From the NCBI RefSeq assembly GCF_022201045.2, contig NC_068561.1:19346501-19410500 (forward strand): DNA of 64,000 bases, given 5' to 3'. The DNA comes from Citrus sinensis. Taxonomy: Eukaryota > Streptophyta > Magnoliopsida > Sapindales > Rutaceae. Position numbers and translations under genes: made by a program. Of this stretch, positions 47,821 to 59,988 are shown one piece after another (position 1 is the stretch's first letter; the number at the start of each line of letters is the position of its first letter). Below the pieces are notes generated by a model that did not search any database, was not told where the DNA came from, and was given only the letters and a program-made list of their open reading frames with translations.

Positions 47821-50279
47821 ATGCTAAAATCTGTACAGATTCTGGGTTCTTCATCTGGGTTTCTTTCACTTATATTAAAAAAATCACATAATAGCTGTTA
47901 CGGCCTTTCATTTGTCGCAGTTTCAACAAACCCATTACCGTATTCTACTGCAAGAAGACATGAAATTGTATCAAAGACAGATTCTTTGGTCTCGCCGGCG
48001 TTTTTGACTCGGAGAACCCGCTGTTTTAGAGCGAGTCGAGTGTGTGCAACTAGGTCTGAGTCAAACCAAGATGCCACTTCTTCTCATCCTTCATCAGCTG
48101 CAGTTCATTCAGCTGTGAGTTTTTTCTGGTAGTTTATGTCCTTAACTTAAATGGGTTCCATTTGAATTATGTAAAAATCTTGAATTCGGTGTAATTTTGA
48201 GAGCGAGTTTATTAAATAAGCTCAAATCGGGTAATTACTTATATGAGGAGATAGGAGCTCTTTATTCTCACTTCTTGTAGTTTAACTTGTATGTATGTTT
48301 TGTTAGGGCAATGTTCGCAAGATCAGTTTTTGTCAGTGGTGTGGAGGTCAAACCAAGCATGAGGTACCCAATGGAGAAGAGAAAATGAGGGCCATTTGCA
48401 CAGTTTGTGGGAAAATTGCTTATCAAAATCCGAAAATGGTATGGTCTATCGTTGATTGTTCCAATTGGTGTTGCTTTCTGTCAGTTATTGCAGTTGCATG
48501 GCATTTATTACTCGGAATGTAGTTAAAGATTTGAGTTTTCAGATCAGCATTGAGTAAATGACCTTTTTATTTTTAGTTTTCACTTGGGTGTTTTTTGGAA
48601 ATCTTATGGGAAGGAGAATTATTATTATGCTTTGATTGAAATTGTTCTGGATGGTGCAAAGTTAAGTATATTTATAGTGGTTTCTTGTAAGTTCACTGAA
48701 GAACTATTTCATCTAGCTTCTCAGTTCACGATGTGAATAAAACTATGCATTCAAAGATTGCATTGATTGCAATATGAGCATTGGCAGGATATCAATCACA
48801 GGATTTATTTGTATCATCATGTGCCAAATAATTTAATGAGTGGCAGAGTATGTTCTAAACTAAATTTTGGGTTGATCAAATTATCATTCTTTTGGGACAC
48901 GGTATCACAACATTTGTGAATTATTATTATATTCCATACCGGTGTCACTACGGTGGGCTATTGAGATGTATGATAATACATTGGAAAGTGTGGAGATATA
49001 ATTTGATTTATGATTTTTTTTTAACTTTTTCTATTGTATTTTAAAAGAAGTCTGGAGATACTGCCGTAATTTGCTGTAAATTAGAGTGAGTAAATATGCA
49101 AAATAAGGAAACATAATGTTGAATAACGTGAATAGTTGCCTGTGGGTATTAATGTCATGCAAGATTTGTTAACATTTGTTCAAAATTGATTGCTATAGGT
49201 TGTAGGCTGCCTCATTGAGCATGATAAGAAGATCCTACTTTGCAAGCGAAAAATTGAACCATCTTATGGTCTTTGGTACGTACACTGGAGTTTTGATCAC
49301 GAATAGAATCCACCTGTGTGTTCCTTCTCTTCACCAACTCCCTCTAAAGAATAAAGAATCAGGGGCATTAACAATCTGAGATGTTAATGGTGATTTTTTC
49401 TTCATTTTATCATTGATGCTCACTGGATATTTTTTTCCCGTAACTGCATGCTGTTAACATAGGACTCTTCCTGCTGGTTACATGGAAATTGGCGAGTCGG
49501 CTGCAGAAGGGGCAATCAGGGAAACCTGGGAAGAGGCACGTGCAGATGTGGAAGTGCAGTCACCTTTTGCTCAACTGGACATTCCTCGTATAGGCCAAGT
49601 ATGGAAGAACCCTCCTATTATCTTAATTTATCTCCTTTGCAGGTGCTTAATTTTTTCATTTATTTGTCCAATCCCTGGTTGAAGCAGATTTACATAATAT
49701 TCTTAGCCAAGCTAAAAAGGCCTCACTTCTCTCCTGGTCCAGAATCATCAGAGTGCCGGCTTTTTGCACTTGATGAGATACCTTTTGATTCTCTGGCATT
49801 TTCATCAATCTCTGTTACCTTACAATTGGTGAGATTCTACTTTGAACATATGACATTAATATGTCTCTCTAATTAGTATCTTGCATTACTCATATTATCT
49901 TATGCTGTTTTATTGTATATCTCGTGCTGCAGTACATTGATGATATTAGAATGGGAAAACTTAATTTTCACTATGGTACCATAAATAAAAGGTAATTTAC
50001 TTTGTATGTGGGCAATATTTCCATTTAGATTTTTTTTTTTTTTTACTAACGTCATGTTAACTTTCTTAGAGCTTTCAATGTAAAATCCTGAATCAATAAG
50101 TTCAATTTACTCTGTTCTAGAATTCAATCTTTCGTAAGTAAAATGAAACTAGTTCATTTGTTCATTCTTTATGAATTTTTTCTCAAAGTTAATTTTCTTT
50201 CTTGACACTCATTTGCAGGCCCGGATCAAGTCCTTCTGATATGCGTGCCTTTTCTCTTGATTATCATTTGCAATCCTGA
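47821..50279 (+). CDS. NUDX23: Nudix hydrolase 23-type, chloroplast FAD pyrophosphatase
   Basis: NUDX23 in Arabidopsis splits FAD to FMN and AMP in the chloroplast and so adjusts flavin pools. Seven exons join in frame: 47821-48114, 48307-48438, 49199-49275, 49463-49598, 49688-49828, 49933-49991, 50219-50279, giving 299 residues. The first 90 or so residues are Ser- and Arg-rich like a transit peptide. A zinc-ribbon follows (Cys107, 110, 129, 132: FCQWCGG and CTVCGK). The Nudix box runs from Gly173 to about 195: [21 protein letters not shown], with Glu179, Arg187, Glu188, Glu191 and Glu192. The remainder [20 protein letters not shown] is family-like. It follows the J protein gene in the same orientation by 665 bases, the order I recall at At2g42070-At2g42080. 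A 3' untranslated intron after about 50317 is possible. The gene looks intact. Confidence 0.93.
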
Positions 50280-51788
50280 CATGTGATTCTGTATCTCGCG
50301 GAATGAATCACCATACGTAAGTGAATGCTGGCATATATATTGTTATTGTGGCTCCGTCTAATGTTTGAGGGTATCTAGTGCTGAGGCTTTCTGTTTTTCA
50401 TAAAATACACAGAATACCTAGACGAGGCCTTAAATTGTTTTTGTTCTTATATATATATATATAGAGGTTTATATCCTATCTGCTGAAATCTATGATGACA
50501 TGTATATATATATTATTGTGTATTTATTTCTTTTCCAATTGCAATTCATATAATCTTTTACAACCAAAGAATTTGGTTTCATTTCTTTTGTTTTGCCGGT
50601 TTCAGAGCTCATTTAGCGATAGAAGCCTGAAAGTTGGAAAGCATACTTATCAAGTGACACTCTGGTTTTCCACAGGACATTAAAACTCAACTCTCTCTTT
50701 TCCAGCATTTGCACCACTGTACCTTTTGGATATCAGCCTAATGTTATTTTGATCAATCATCAAGGCTCTTTGATGAATGAAGTCCCCATAATAATGAAGT
50801 GTATGGCATCGGAATAGGCGACTGCTTCGTTAATTTTCAGTAGAGCAAGAGCTTTTAACCTAGAGAAATTGGGAAGTTTTTGCAGCAAATTCGGAGCTTT
50901 TCTGTACATAGGAGGGGTTACGTCCAACCTTAAGGTTAGTTCGTGTGGATTAACATTTGAATCATTTTGGTTAAGCATGTTGTTGGAACTTGCAAATAAC
51001 AATTTTCAGTTTTTTTTCTTCAGTCTGGATCTTATGAAAAACAGAAGTCATTTTTATTTTAAATAACAGAAATCAATTTTCATTGACTGTTGCTATAACA
51101 CGGCCTGAGAAATATGCACCTACAGTTGGGTGATATGTGCTCCCAAGTTTGGAGAGACTGAGCCACCAACCACCTGATTAAGCAGTTTGTTATTTTTATT
51201 TTGTCGACAGTACTCAAATCAAATTTTTGCTCCTTAACCTCACCTATGACTCAAACTGGAGTGAATAGTTAAAGAAAACGGCTTCAAAATTATTCGTTCA
51301 ACCCCTTGAGGCTAAGGGGTGTGTTGTTTCTTTAACAAAATTGAAATTAATCGGGTATTGAGAATAAAAACTATAAAGATTATAATATAAGTATACGATA
51401 TTAATTTGGAGATTTGTCATACAAATTGACATGGCATAAATTAATTAATGAAGTGAGTCCCTGCAATTTTTCCCAAGGTGAAAGTAGTTTTCTCCCTATA
51501 CAATGGGGGCAGTAATTTCGACGTATCATAATAGAAATAACGTAAGATTGGTCCCAATAAATCTTATTATAAAATATTAGTAGTACTGTAGTTGTATTTA
51601 AAAAAGATAATTAAAGTTTAAAAAATAATGCCCAACAAATTTTGCTGGGCTAACCCAAAATGTTTGGTACTCGCTTGCCCGTTTTGCGTTCAAACTCATC
51701 CAAGATGCGAAGCCCATTCTAGGAAGTAGAGGTAAATAGCAATTTTACCCCAGCCTTTTTAAAAAAGTAACAAATGAATCCACATTTG
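50280..51788. other. NUDX23 3' region and intergenic DNA
   Basis: A likely 3' untranslated intron starts at a GTAAGTG near 50318 and may end at TTTCAG near 50606. The rest, up to the inverted exon copy, has no supported gene. A short TA run lies at 50451-50462. Confidence 0.4.
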
Positions 51789-51965
51789 CACTCAATCCTA
51801 ATTTGTATTCTTGAGTGTAGTTACTGTAGTACTTGAATAATTTGGTTTTCTCCATTGCTTTTTCGAAGAAATTGGAATCGAAAATTGAATAATAATGATA
51901 ACAATTTGAGAAAATTATGAATTTTATAAAAGGTAAACACAGACAAAAGGGGAAGAAACACAATA
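51789..51965 (-). pseudogene. Inverted copy of the MTP5 leader and first-exon start
   Basis: On the minus strand this stretch repeats the MTP5 leader end and start codon region: CGATTCCAATTTCTTC, then ATGGAGAAAACCAAA (ATG at 51855-51853), then TCAAGTAC and TTAGGATTGAGT. It would encode MEKTKLFKYY and LGLSAN against MEKTKSFKYH and LGLSIT in the gene. Similarity also reaches about 100 bases into the leader. It then stops, so only the first 25 or so codons were copied. The arm lies 0.9-1.0 kb upstream of the gene and faces away from it. Confidence 0.85.
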
Positions 51966-52833
51966 AATTATAGTACAAAAAAAGAATTGTTATATTAAGT
52001 ATACACATACAATTTAAAAAAAAAAAAAGAACTGCTATGTTAAGTATACACGTTCTTTCTTCCCTACCATTCAATTTAGTAAAACAAAAATGACTCAGGA
52101 CAATATTGTCATTTTAAAATATTGAGGGCTTTTTTTATTTATATATAATAAAATAATTTTCACTTTGCATAAATATGACAACATTTTCTTAATATAATGT
52201 ATATGATATTTTGGTGGTATTTTATCTAAAATACCCCTCTCATCAAGAATAATCTCTCTCTTTACAAAAGTTTATGAATCTCTTTACTTAATTTCACATA
52301 AAATTCAATACTTTTCAATAGACATATCCCAAAGTAGTTTAAAAATCACATTCATGTTTAACAAGCTGCATTTTTCTTCCACATTTATCATAAGATTGGT
52401 TTTCTAAGTTTAAGTTTTTGTTTTGTTTTGTTTAATTAGTGTTGAATTTGTAAGTTTTGGGTAAATAGCCGTATCGGTGCAAATTCCTCATGAACTAATT
52501 GCCAGAAGTTCATGGATCTATTTGTCACTTTTGCAAACCATATGAACGAATTGGATAAATGCCAAGAAACTTCGTATAACTGAGTTTACTCGCTTCGTTT
52601 ACTTCAGACTCAAGTGTACAAGTCGAAGTCGTCTTCGTCGCCTTCTTCCATTTCGCCTTTCCTTTCTTCTTCTGAAGGAGAGCTTTGATTTCATCGTCTT
52701 TCCGTTTCTTTTCATTTTTTTTCTGTATTTACTGTTTACTTTTTCTTTTTTTAAAAAAAGAAAAAATTCATAAATTTTTATTTGTTATTATTGATATTAT
52801 TATATTTTCGATTCCAATTTCTTCAAAAAAGCA

Positions 52834-55800
52834 ATGGAGAAAACCAAATCATTCAAGTACCACACACAAGAATCCAATTTAGGATTGAGTATAACCGATC
52901 GCAGATTAGCGTACGTGCGGCAGGCTTCGTACAACCAGTCACAGCTACAAGAGCCGCCACACACGCCAATCTCAATATTCCCAGACGAATCAGCAAAGCC
53001 CTTTCTTTCTCGTTCAATTTCAAACATAGATACAATTTCTCACCACGACAAGTACTTCGATAAATTCTCAATTTTTCGCGCCTTAAGGTCCGGGAATCGG
53101 CAGATGAAGCGATTGTTTCTGTTGATTTCGCTTAATGTTGCTTATTCTACAGCTGAATTGGCTATTGGACTCTTCACCGGCCGCGTTGGTATGAATTTAG
53201 AATTTTTTTCTTTTTTCTTTTTTTTTAAATTTATCTATATTTTTACTAATTTTTGCTTTATGCGGTTTAGGTTTGGTGTCTGATGCATTTCATTTGACGT
53301 TCGGCTGTGGATTGTTGACGTTTTCGATGTTTGCCATGGCTGCTTCGAGACAAAAGCCTGATTTTGCTTATACTTACGGGTAATGGTTATACAAGTTGTT
53401 AGTTCACATTTTGTTAAAATTCCCATTAGAAACATAGAATTGCTGATAGACAAATATTTGCTCAGCTCTGTGCCTCTGTCTACATGGAGTTGTATAAAGA
53501 GTTGCATAGTCAATGCGTTAGAGCTTTCATGGTTTGAATTTTAATAATATACGGAAGTCACTTGACAATATATGTGTTTCACTCTTGCTGAAACTTTTGC
53601 ATATGAATGTAAATGATTAGCTTGTAACTATTGTGCTTATTTTCAATACTTAGGTACAAAAGGCTTGAAGTTTTGTCCGCTTTTACCAATGCTGTAAGTA
53701 TATTACATTTCTTTCATTTTTAATGTTCTTATATATTGTTTTCTGTACAACCTGCTAGCATTAAACTGTAGTTGGCATGATTTTCCTTTCGGTTTCTCTC
53801 TTAAGTAACAAGTATAACGTAATGAACTTGAGAAAATTTTGAAGGATGAGACAATGATTGTTTAAAAATTACAATTTGTGTTTGAAAGCACCTGTATTCC
53901 ACTGTAAGCTCTTTCATTATGAATGAATTTTAATACTAGAATTATCAGCTCTTAAAAATTGACAAAACTTGGTTCTTCATTTGAAGATAATTTTCACGAA
54001 CGTTGATCCCAACGAAAGCAATAATTGCCATATATGCTAAAACTCTCGTGAACCTAAAAGAATTGATCAAAATTTGGTGTGAGTGGGATTTGATTCTGAT
54101 ACTTCTTTTTTTCCAGTCCCTCTTTATTTTGCATATCCAAAGGTTTTCCATATGTCACATGTTCTTTTTCTTATTTTTCTTTTCTGTGAAATTTTTGGAC
54201 TGGCCTCCATTTTGATGTTTTGTCAGTTTGCTACTTGTTTAGACAGCTGTTTCTTTTGTTCATGTCATTCTCCTTGGCTGTCGAAGCACTTCATGCATTC
54301 ATACAAGACGAATCTGAGCACAAGTAAGTTTCTTGGTTCAATCTTAGCTTTTTTAGCGATGCTATAACAAACTTGGTAAATCTAGAGAAGTGGATGCATT
54401 GATCTTTATGAAGTCTGTTGACTCTTGTATTTCTATTTCGCTTTTTTAGGATTTCTTTTGGTTTATTGAATTTCTTTCAGTAGTGGCTGATCAATCTGAT
54501 TGCTTGCAGGCATTATTTGATTGTTTCAGCAGTAACAAACTTATTGGTAAATCTTATAGGGGTTTGGTTCTTCAGGAATTATGCTCGCATTAATCTTTGT
54601 AAGTGTGGTGGCACTGTTATATATGCTTAAGTGATCATCTTGATTTGTGTTAGATGGGACTGCTACAAGTTTTTTTAAATTCATCTAATGACCTGACTGA
54701 TTTTTTGATATCTTGATTTGAGTTTTTCAGTTTCTGTATGATGTATTAATGACGTGATGAGTTACCCAGCATGGTTTTGATAAACCGTGCGGTCAGACAG
54801 TTGAAAAAGCAAACTATAAACTATTTAATTGTTCTATATCCCAATCAGTCTAATTAGGAGATTCTTTGGGGTATTCCCAATAGGGATAGAGACTCTAAAA
54901 GTCAAGAGTAGTTTCTAGATAAGAAGTGGGGGTAAACATAGAACACAAAGTCTTAAGTAAATTAACCTCCTTAAAACTTCACATAAATAGGGAACCCATG
55001 TTTATGCCTTCCACTCAGGGTTTAATGAAGAATTCAAGGCTTTGATAAAATGAAGAATTTGGATGGGTTCTTCTATGCGGATAACCAGCACCAGGCAGTG
55101 AAGAACTCTCTGGAAGAGCTTCTTCATCTGGCATTGGTGCTTAGTTTGTAAATTATTAAAGAGTCTTGAATATAAGGGCATTGTCATTGGGAGATTGTAG
55201 CTGCTTCTTGCCAGAAGATTAGAGCTCTCAAGCGGGAAGGATGAACGAAGAAATCTCAGAGTTAGTATCCTTCTCGAGAATCTTTCGGGGTTCGTACTTG
55301 GACTGGTGGACGCGTTCAGCAGACTCTTTAAATTCACCATGCCAACAGACCCACATTTTTATTGACCGGGATCTCTGTTTTATATATTGAATAGCAGCTT
55401 TGATTATGGCATATAGGGAACATTATTTTCTCTAGGTTGAGGACTGAGTCAATGACACAGTCTTTGTTCCTTAACTCTTCTGATTATTCATCTGATATGC
55501 ATATTTTGTCACAGTTTACCGGAGCCCAGAAGACATGAATTACCACTCAGTTTGCTTGCATGTTCTTGCAGATTCTATTCGCAGGTGTAATACTCTCTCT
55601 CTCTCTTTCTCTTTCTCTTGCTCTTGCTCTTTCTCAAGCTTCATTTCAGATTATTCTCCACATCGATCTTAAGCTGGATTACAATTATTATTTGCAGTGC
55701 AGGTTTGATATTGGCATCTTGGTTTTTGTCCCTTGGGTAAGTCTCTGTTCATTTTGTTTTTAAATTTAAAGTGGGCGGTGGGTAAGCACCATCTCACAAG

Positions 55801-56488
55801 TGTTGTTCATGTATGGACAGAGAGATATTTTCTCCTTGCAGGGTTGATTGCAGGCTTCAATTTAATTATTGGATTCTGATTTCCTTTCCCTGCAGGGTCC
55901 AGAATGCTGAAGTTTTGTGTTTGGGGATAGTTTCAGTTGCAGTCTTCATGCTTGTCATGCCACTTTTCAAAGTGACTGGTGGTATCTTGCTTCAGATGGC
56001 ACCTCCTAGCATTCCGTCTTCAGCATTGAGTAAATGTTGGAGACAGGTGATTCTTTTCTTTCCTTTTTTATTTGAAAGTATAAGTTTCCATCAGACTATT
56101 TCTTTCTTGTTTAGTTCGTAGTATCTTATTTGAAATTCTACTTTGGACAGATTGTTTCTCGGGAAGATGTTACAGAAGTTTCCCAAGCCCGTTTTTGGGA
56201 GCTAGTGCCTGGCCATGTTGTTGGTTCTCTCTCACTTCAGGTATGCTGCCAAAATTTTGTTTTATGTGTATTCAAGACGATGCAGCAAGTTATTAGCCAT
56301 TTGGGTATCTAAAATATCTTTAACTTTGGCCATATGTCATGAAAATTTGTAATTTAGTGATTTCCCTTGGTGGATGATGCAAACAGGTTAATAAGGGAGT
56401 GGATGACCGCCCAATACTTCAATTTGTGCATGGTTTATACCACGATTTAGGAGTACAAGATTTGACAGTGCAAATTGATTATGATTGA
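52834..56488 (+). CDS. MTP5: Cation diffusion facilitator, MTP5 (MTPC2) type
   Basis: CDF proteins export zinc from the cytosol; Arabidopsis MTP5 works with MTP12 as a Golgi heteromer. Ten exons join in frame: 52834-53188, 53271-53379, 53654-53693, 54247-54323, 54510-54598, 55515-55584, 55698-55736, 55896-56046, 56151-56240, 56387-56488, giving 373 residues. The first 85 residues are polar and cytosolic. Six membrane segments run from about 90 to 300. The membrane helix V motif is intact, HVLAD at 239-243. The helix II motif reads H126-L-T-F-G130, so the usual Asp is Gly. YGYKRLEVLSAFTNALFLLF and PPSIPSSALSKC are strong family marks, and the tail VQDLTVQIDYD closes the cytosolic domain. In Arabidopsis MTP5 (At3g12100) is beside ACT11 and FAD2, also in this window. 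The ATG is supported by the copied start region upstream. Confidence 0.93.
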
Positions 56489-56499
56489 GCTTTTCTCAT

Positions 56500-57243
56500 T
56501 TGTCTTTCAGTATTTCTTACAATTGACTGTTAAAGAATAGCTTTAGATTGAAGCCATTATCACTTGTAGCTGCTGTTCGTCCCTCAAGCACTTGTGTTAG
56601 TAGTAGCAAGATTTTGAATCAATTTCTATGTAGTTAAAGTTCATTTTCAGTAATACACATACTGTAATTTATTCATTCATTCTTTGCAGAAACAAATTCA
56701 GTTGGCATCTTTTCATATTAACTTCATATTTGGCCGCCTTGTGCTCATTACTTGTTTAATGACGAACAACTGTATGGCCTTAGCGCAATATTTTTTTCAA
56801 ATCTGATTGAGGTGTCATGTCATAAGAGGCAAAACAGCCTTCGCACAGATATATCAGCAAGTCAATTTTATACAATTAACTACATGCAAAAGGGCAAAAC
56901 TTCCAGCCGTTAGATTCAGCTACAGTTGTTGCCGTAAGCTGGATCCAACGGCTGGAAGCAAGTGTGGTATGGCACCACAGTTGCACTATAGCTGAACCCC
57001 ATGTAAACTTTGACATTCCTATCAAAGAATTCAATTTTTGACACCATTTCTGAAAAGGTAATTCAAAATTTGACTAAATAACTACTGTCGTTGCGTAAAA
57101 TACAGTGGCTATGTAAATATTAAAAACAAGCTTCTTGAGGATATAAAAATTATCGCTACTGCTACGCATTTTGTCTGTCTCCCTGCGATTTACAAAAATT
57201 GTGAAAGTTGGCTTCCTGCTTAATTGAAAGGCGGTCTTTCATG
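56500..57243. repeat. Duplicated 3'-end block, copy 1 (next to MTP5)
   Basis: This block aligns in the same orientation with about 62650-63320. Shared landmarks in order are AAAGAATAGCTTTAGATTGAAG, AATACACATACTGTAA, TCAGTTGGCA, GTGTCATGTCA, TTTCTGAAAAGGTAAT, AAAACAAGCTTC and GTTGGCTTCCTG. Copy 1 begins in the MTP5 3' untranslated region. Copy 2 ends inside the lectin kinase coding region. The original unit therefore joined the 3' ends of two convergent genes. Confidence 0.8.
57190..57243 (-). pseudogene. Relic of the 3' end of a second lectin receptor kinase
   Basis: Read on the minus strand, CAGGAAGCCAACTT matches the bases that encode GSQL near the end of the kinase at 63222-64000. The match GGTCTTTC lies just upstream of it after a gap. 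Frame and stop are lost. Only a few dozen coding bases remain, with the former 3' flank beside them. It is a fossil of a tandem kinase copy. Confidence 0.6.
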
Positions 57244-57562
57244 TTAAAATAATTTTAATATTTAAAAAAATATTTTTATATTTTAAAATCTGTTAGAACT
57301 ATTTTATTATATTAAATTAATAAATAGAAACATAATCTTAAAATAAATAAATTAAAATTATTTTGAATATTAGGTAAAAAATATTTTAATATTATTAATA
57401 GGTAGATATTTTGTTAATTATAAAATCTATTTAGCTCAAAAATTTATTTAAAATCTTTATAATAAATACGAATATATTATTAAAATAAATATAATAACTT
57501 AAAATTTTAATATTATTTTAAATGTTAAAAATAATTTAATTTTATTAGTCCACTAGATAGAT
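57240..57562. repeat. AT-rich inverted repeat, left arm
   Basis: This arm is the diverged inverted complement of 60411-60735. Shared strings are AATAGAAACATAAT, ATATTTAAAAAAAT and, at the inner ends, TTAGTNACTAGA. The arms flank about 2.8 kb that includes the palindromic Mutator-like element. No terminal motif or target duplication was found for the arm itself. Confidence 0.6.
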
Positions 57563-58237
57563 TATATTATTTATATTAAATTCTTATTAATTGAAAAACT
57601 TTAAAGTCAATTTTCTAATTACTATATTTAAAGGTTATTGTAGTAAAAAATAGGTATTAGTATCCCTTTTTGAAAACTTGGTGGTCTTGATGACCATTTC
57701 GCCATATTTTGGGGGTTTACGTGTCATTTTCCCTAAGAAAATAAAGCAAGTGACAAGTTAGACAAATATATATATTTCAATATATTATAAGATAAAATAT
57801 ATTGTATTAAAGTGTATACTATCTTTTAACGTATCTCCTTACTCTAAAAATAAGGGATAAATTATTATAAAATTACTTATTTGAACAAATTCTAATTCTT
57901 CTATGAAAGGTTGGAGTTGAATTCCCGTATTCTGATCTCATGACTTGCAGATATACTAAATTTTACAACTTGATTTTTGGAAGTTATTGACCTCTACATG
58001 GTATAATGCTTATACAAACTCTTACGCACATTTTCCTCGCACAAACTAATGTTGACTAGTAATCGATGGACCTTGTTATGAGTTATGACAAGTATCACCT
58101 CCGCCTCTATAATTTTGTTTGATCGCTTGCTTTTCCTCGGAACTTCCAACGAAACTTGGACTCATACAGACATCCACTTTTGTTGACTTTGCCTACATGT
58201 TCGTTAATTAGTTACTTCACTTTAGAGTTTACTAAAA

Positions 58238-59463
58238 GGGTAATTTTTAAAAACTTCCCCTGAGGTTTGGGCTTGTTGCAAATAGATGACGAGAATTGAT
58301 TTATTGGGTAATTTTTAAAAACCTCCCCTGAGGTTTGGGCTTGTTGCAAGTAGATGACGAGAATTGATTTATTTATAAAAAACCCCCTACCGTCAGTTAA
58401 GTTTAACATTGACCGTTAGTTGACCGTGCAAAGACAATATTACCCTTAACAATAGTTTGTAAACAAAAATAACTAAAAAAAAACCAAAATTATTGGTGCA
58501 AAAAGCACAAACCCTATTTTTTGACAATTTTATCCTTGTCAATTCTAAAAATTTACAATATCATAGGTAAAGATTATGACTATTTCATTTTTAAATTTTT
58601 AATTTTATCTTTCTTGTAGGAATTTTAAGGAAATATCAATAATTTAAAGAGAATTTTTTAATTTTTTATAAGAACTTTAAGAAAATATTAATAATTTAAA
58701 AAGTGTAAAATAGCTAATAATTTTGGTTTTTTTTTTAGTTATTTTCGTTTATAAACTATTGTTAAGGGTAATATTGTCTTTGCACGGTCAACTAACGGTC
58801 AATGTTAAACTTAACTGACGGTAGGGGGTTTTTTACAAATAAATCAATTCTCGCCATCTACTTGCAACAAGCCCAAACCTCAGGGGAGGTTTTTAAAAAT
58901 TACCCTTGATTTATTTGTAAAAAATCCCCTACCGTCAGTTAAGTTTAACATTGACCGTTAGTTGACCGTGCAAAGACAATATTACCCTTAACAATAGTTT
59001 ATAAACGAAAATAACTAAAAAAAAACCAAAATTATTAGCTATTTTACACTTTTTAAATTATTGATATTTTCTTAAAGTTCCTATAAAAAAGTTAAAATTA
59101 AAAAAATTAAAAAATCCTCTTTAAATTATTGATATTTCCTTAAAATTCCTACAAGAAAGATAAAATTAAAAATTTAAAAATGAAATAGTCATAATCTTTA
59201 CCTATGATATTGTAAATTTTTAGAATTGACAAGGATAAAATTGTCAAAAAATAGGGTTTGTGCTTTTTGCACCAATAATTTTGGTTTTTTTTTTAGTTAT
59301 TTTCATTTACAAACTATTGTTAAGGGTAATATTATCTTTGCATGGTCAACTAACGGTCAATGTTAAACTTAACTGACGGTAGGAGGTTTTTTACAAATAA
59401 ATCAATTCTCGCCATCTACTTGCAACAAGCCCAAACCTCAGGGGAGGTTTTTAAAAATTACCC
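58238..59463. mobile_element. Palindromic Mutator-like MITE composite, 1226 bp
   Basis: The whole block is flanked by an identical 10-bp direct repeat, TTTACTAAAA, at 58228-58237 and 59464-59473, and ends in GGGTAATTTTTAAAAAC and its complement. Inside are two head-to-head copies of one element: unit A at 58306-58905 (600 bp) with long terminal inverted repeats of about 190 bp, and unit B at 58906-59463, which is the near-exact inverted complement of A but lacks its outermost 60 or so bases. An extra copy of that outer end (68 bp, 58238-58305) precedes unit A. Target duplications of 9-11 bp and long inverted repeats point to Mutator-like elements. It has no coding frame. A transcript through it would fold into a hairpin with arms of more than 550 bp. 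Confidence 0.88.
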
Positions 59464-59522
59464 TTTACTAAAAACGAAAGGGAAGAAAAGATAAATCTAC
59501 TGAAAATGAACCAAATTTCATT

Positions 59523-59523
<1 letters not shown>

Positions 59524-59554
<31 letters not shown>
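59524..59554. repeat. TA microsatellite
   Basis: An uninterrupted run of about 15 TA dinucleotides lies 50 bases after the Mutator-like composite. Confidence 0.8.
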
Positions 59555-59559
<5 letters not shown>

Positions 59560-59826
59560 AAAAAAAAGAACCCCATGAACTCACCGTAGGATTAATTGTT
59601 ATCTTCGAACTAAAATGATCATGTTTGTTCGTTCAATGAGTCAAATGGTTCGGTTATGGTAACATAGTAATGATACAGTGGGTGACATTGTTTTATGTTA
59701 TGATAATTAAGTTAAGTTAAGTTGTCACATAATTATATATGATGTCTAGTTAATGATCAATTATTTATGAGAGAGATGCTATCATACTCATGGGTGAAGT
59801 TGCTCAATAAAATATTTATGTACGGT

Positions 59827-59988
59827 CAGTGGCGAAGCTAACACTATATTTTGGGGTAGGCTATTATATTTATTTTTATATTTTTATAAGTATTAATGAA
59901 GATAAATTCATAAATTATAATTATTTTTTTTTTCAAAAAGCTAACCCCGGCTGCAGCCCGGGTTAGCCTACTCTTAGCTTCGCCACTG
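59827..59988. mobile_element. Short hAT-like MITE, 162 bp
   Basis: The ends CAGTGGCGAAGCTAA and TTAGCTTCGCCACTG are perfect 15-bp inverted repeats. The inner right part (CAGCCCGGGTTAGCC) is typical of the CAGTGGCGGAGC group of plant hAT MITEs. The expected 8-bp duplication is not flush: TACGGT is present on both sides, but four bases separate it from the right end. The flank has therefore changed or the end has been altered. Confidence 0.6.

Noticed and set aside
51440-51560. Possible second copy of the POLD2-intron SINE tail (AGTTTTCTCCCT)
   Set aside because: Only one short word matches clearly; the rest could be chance.
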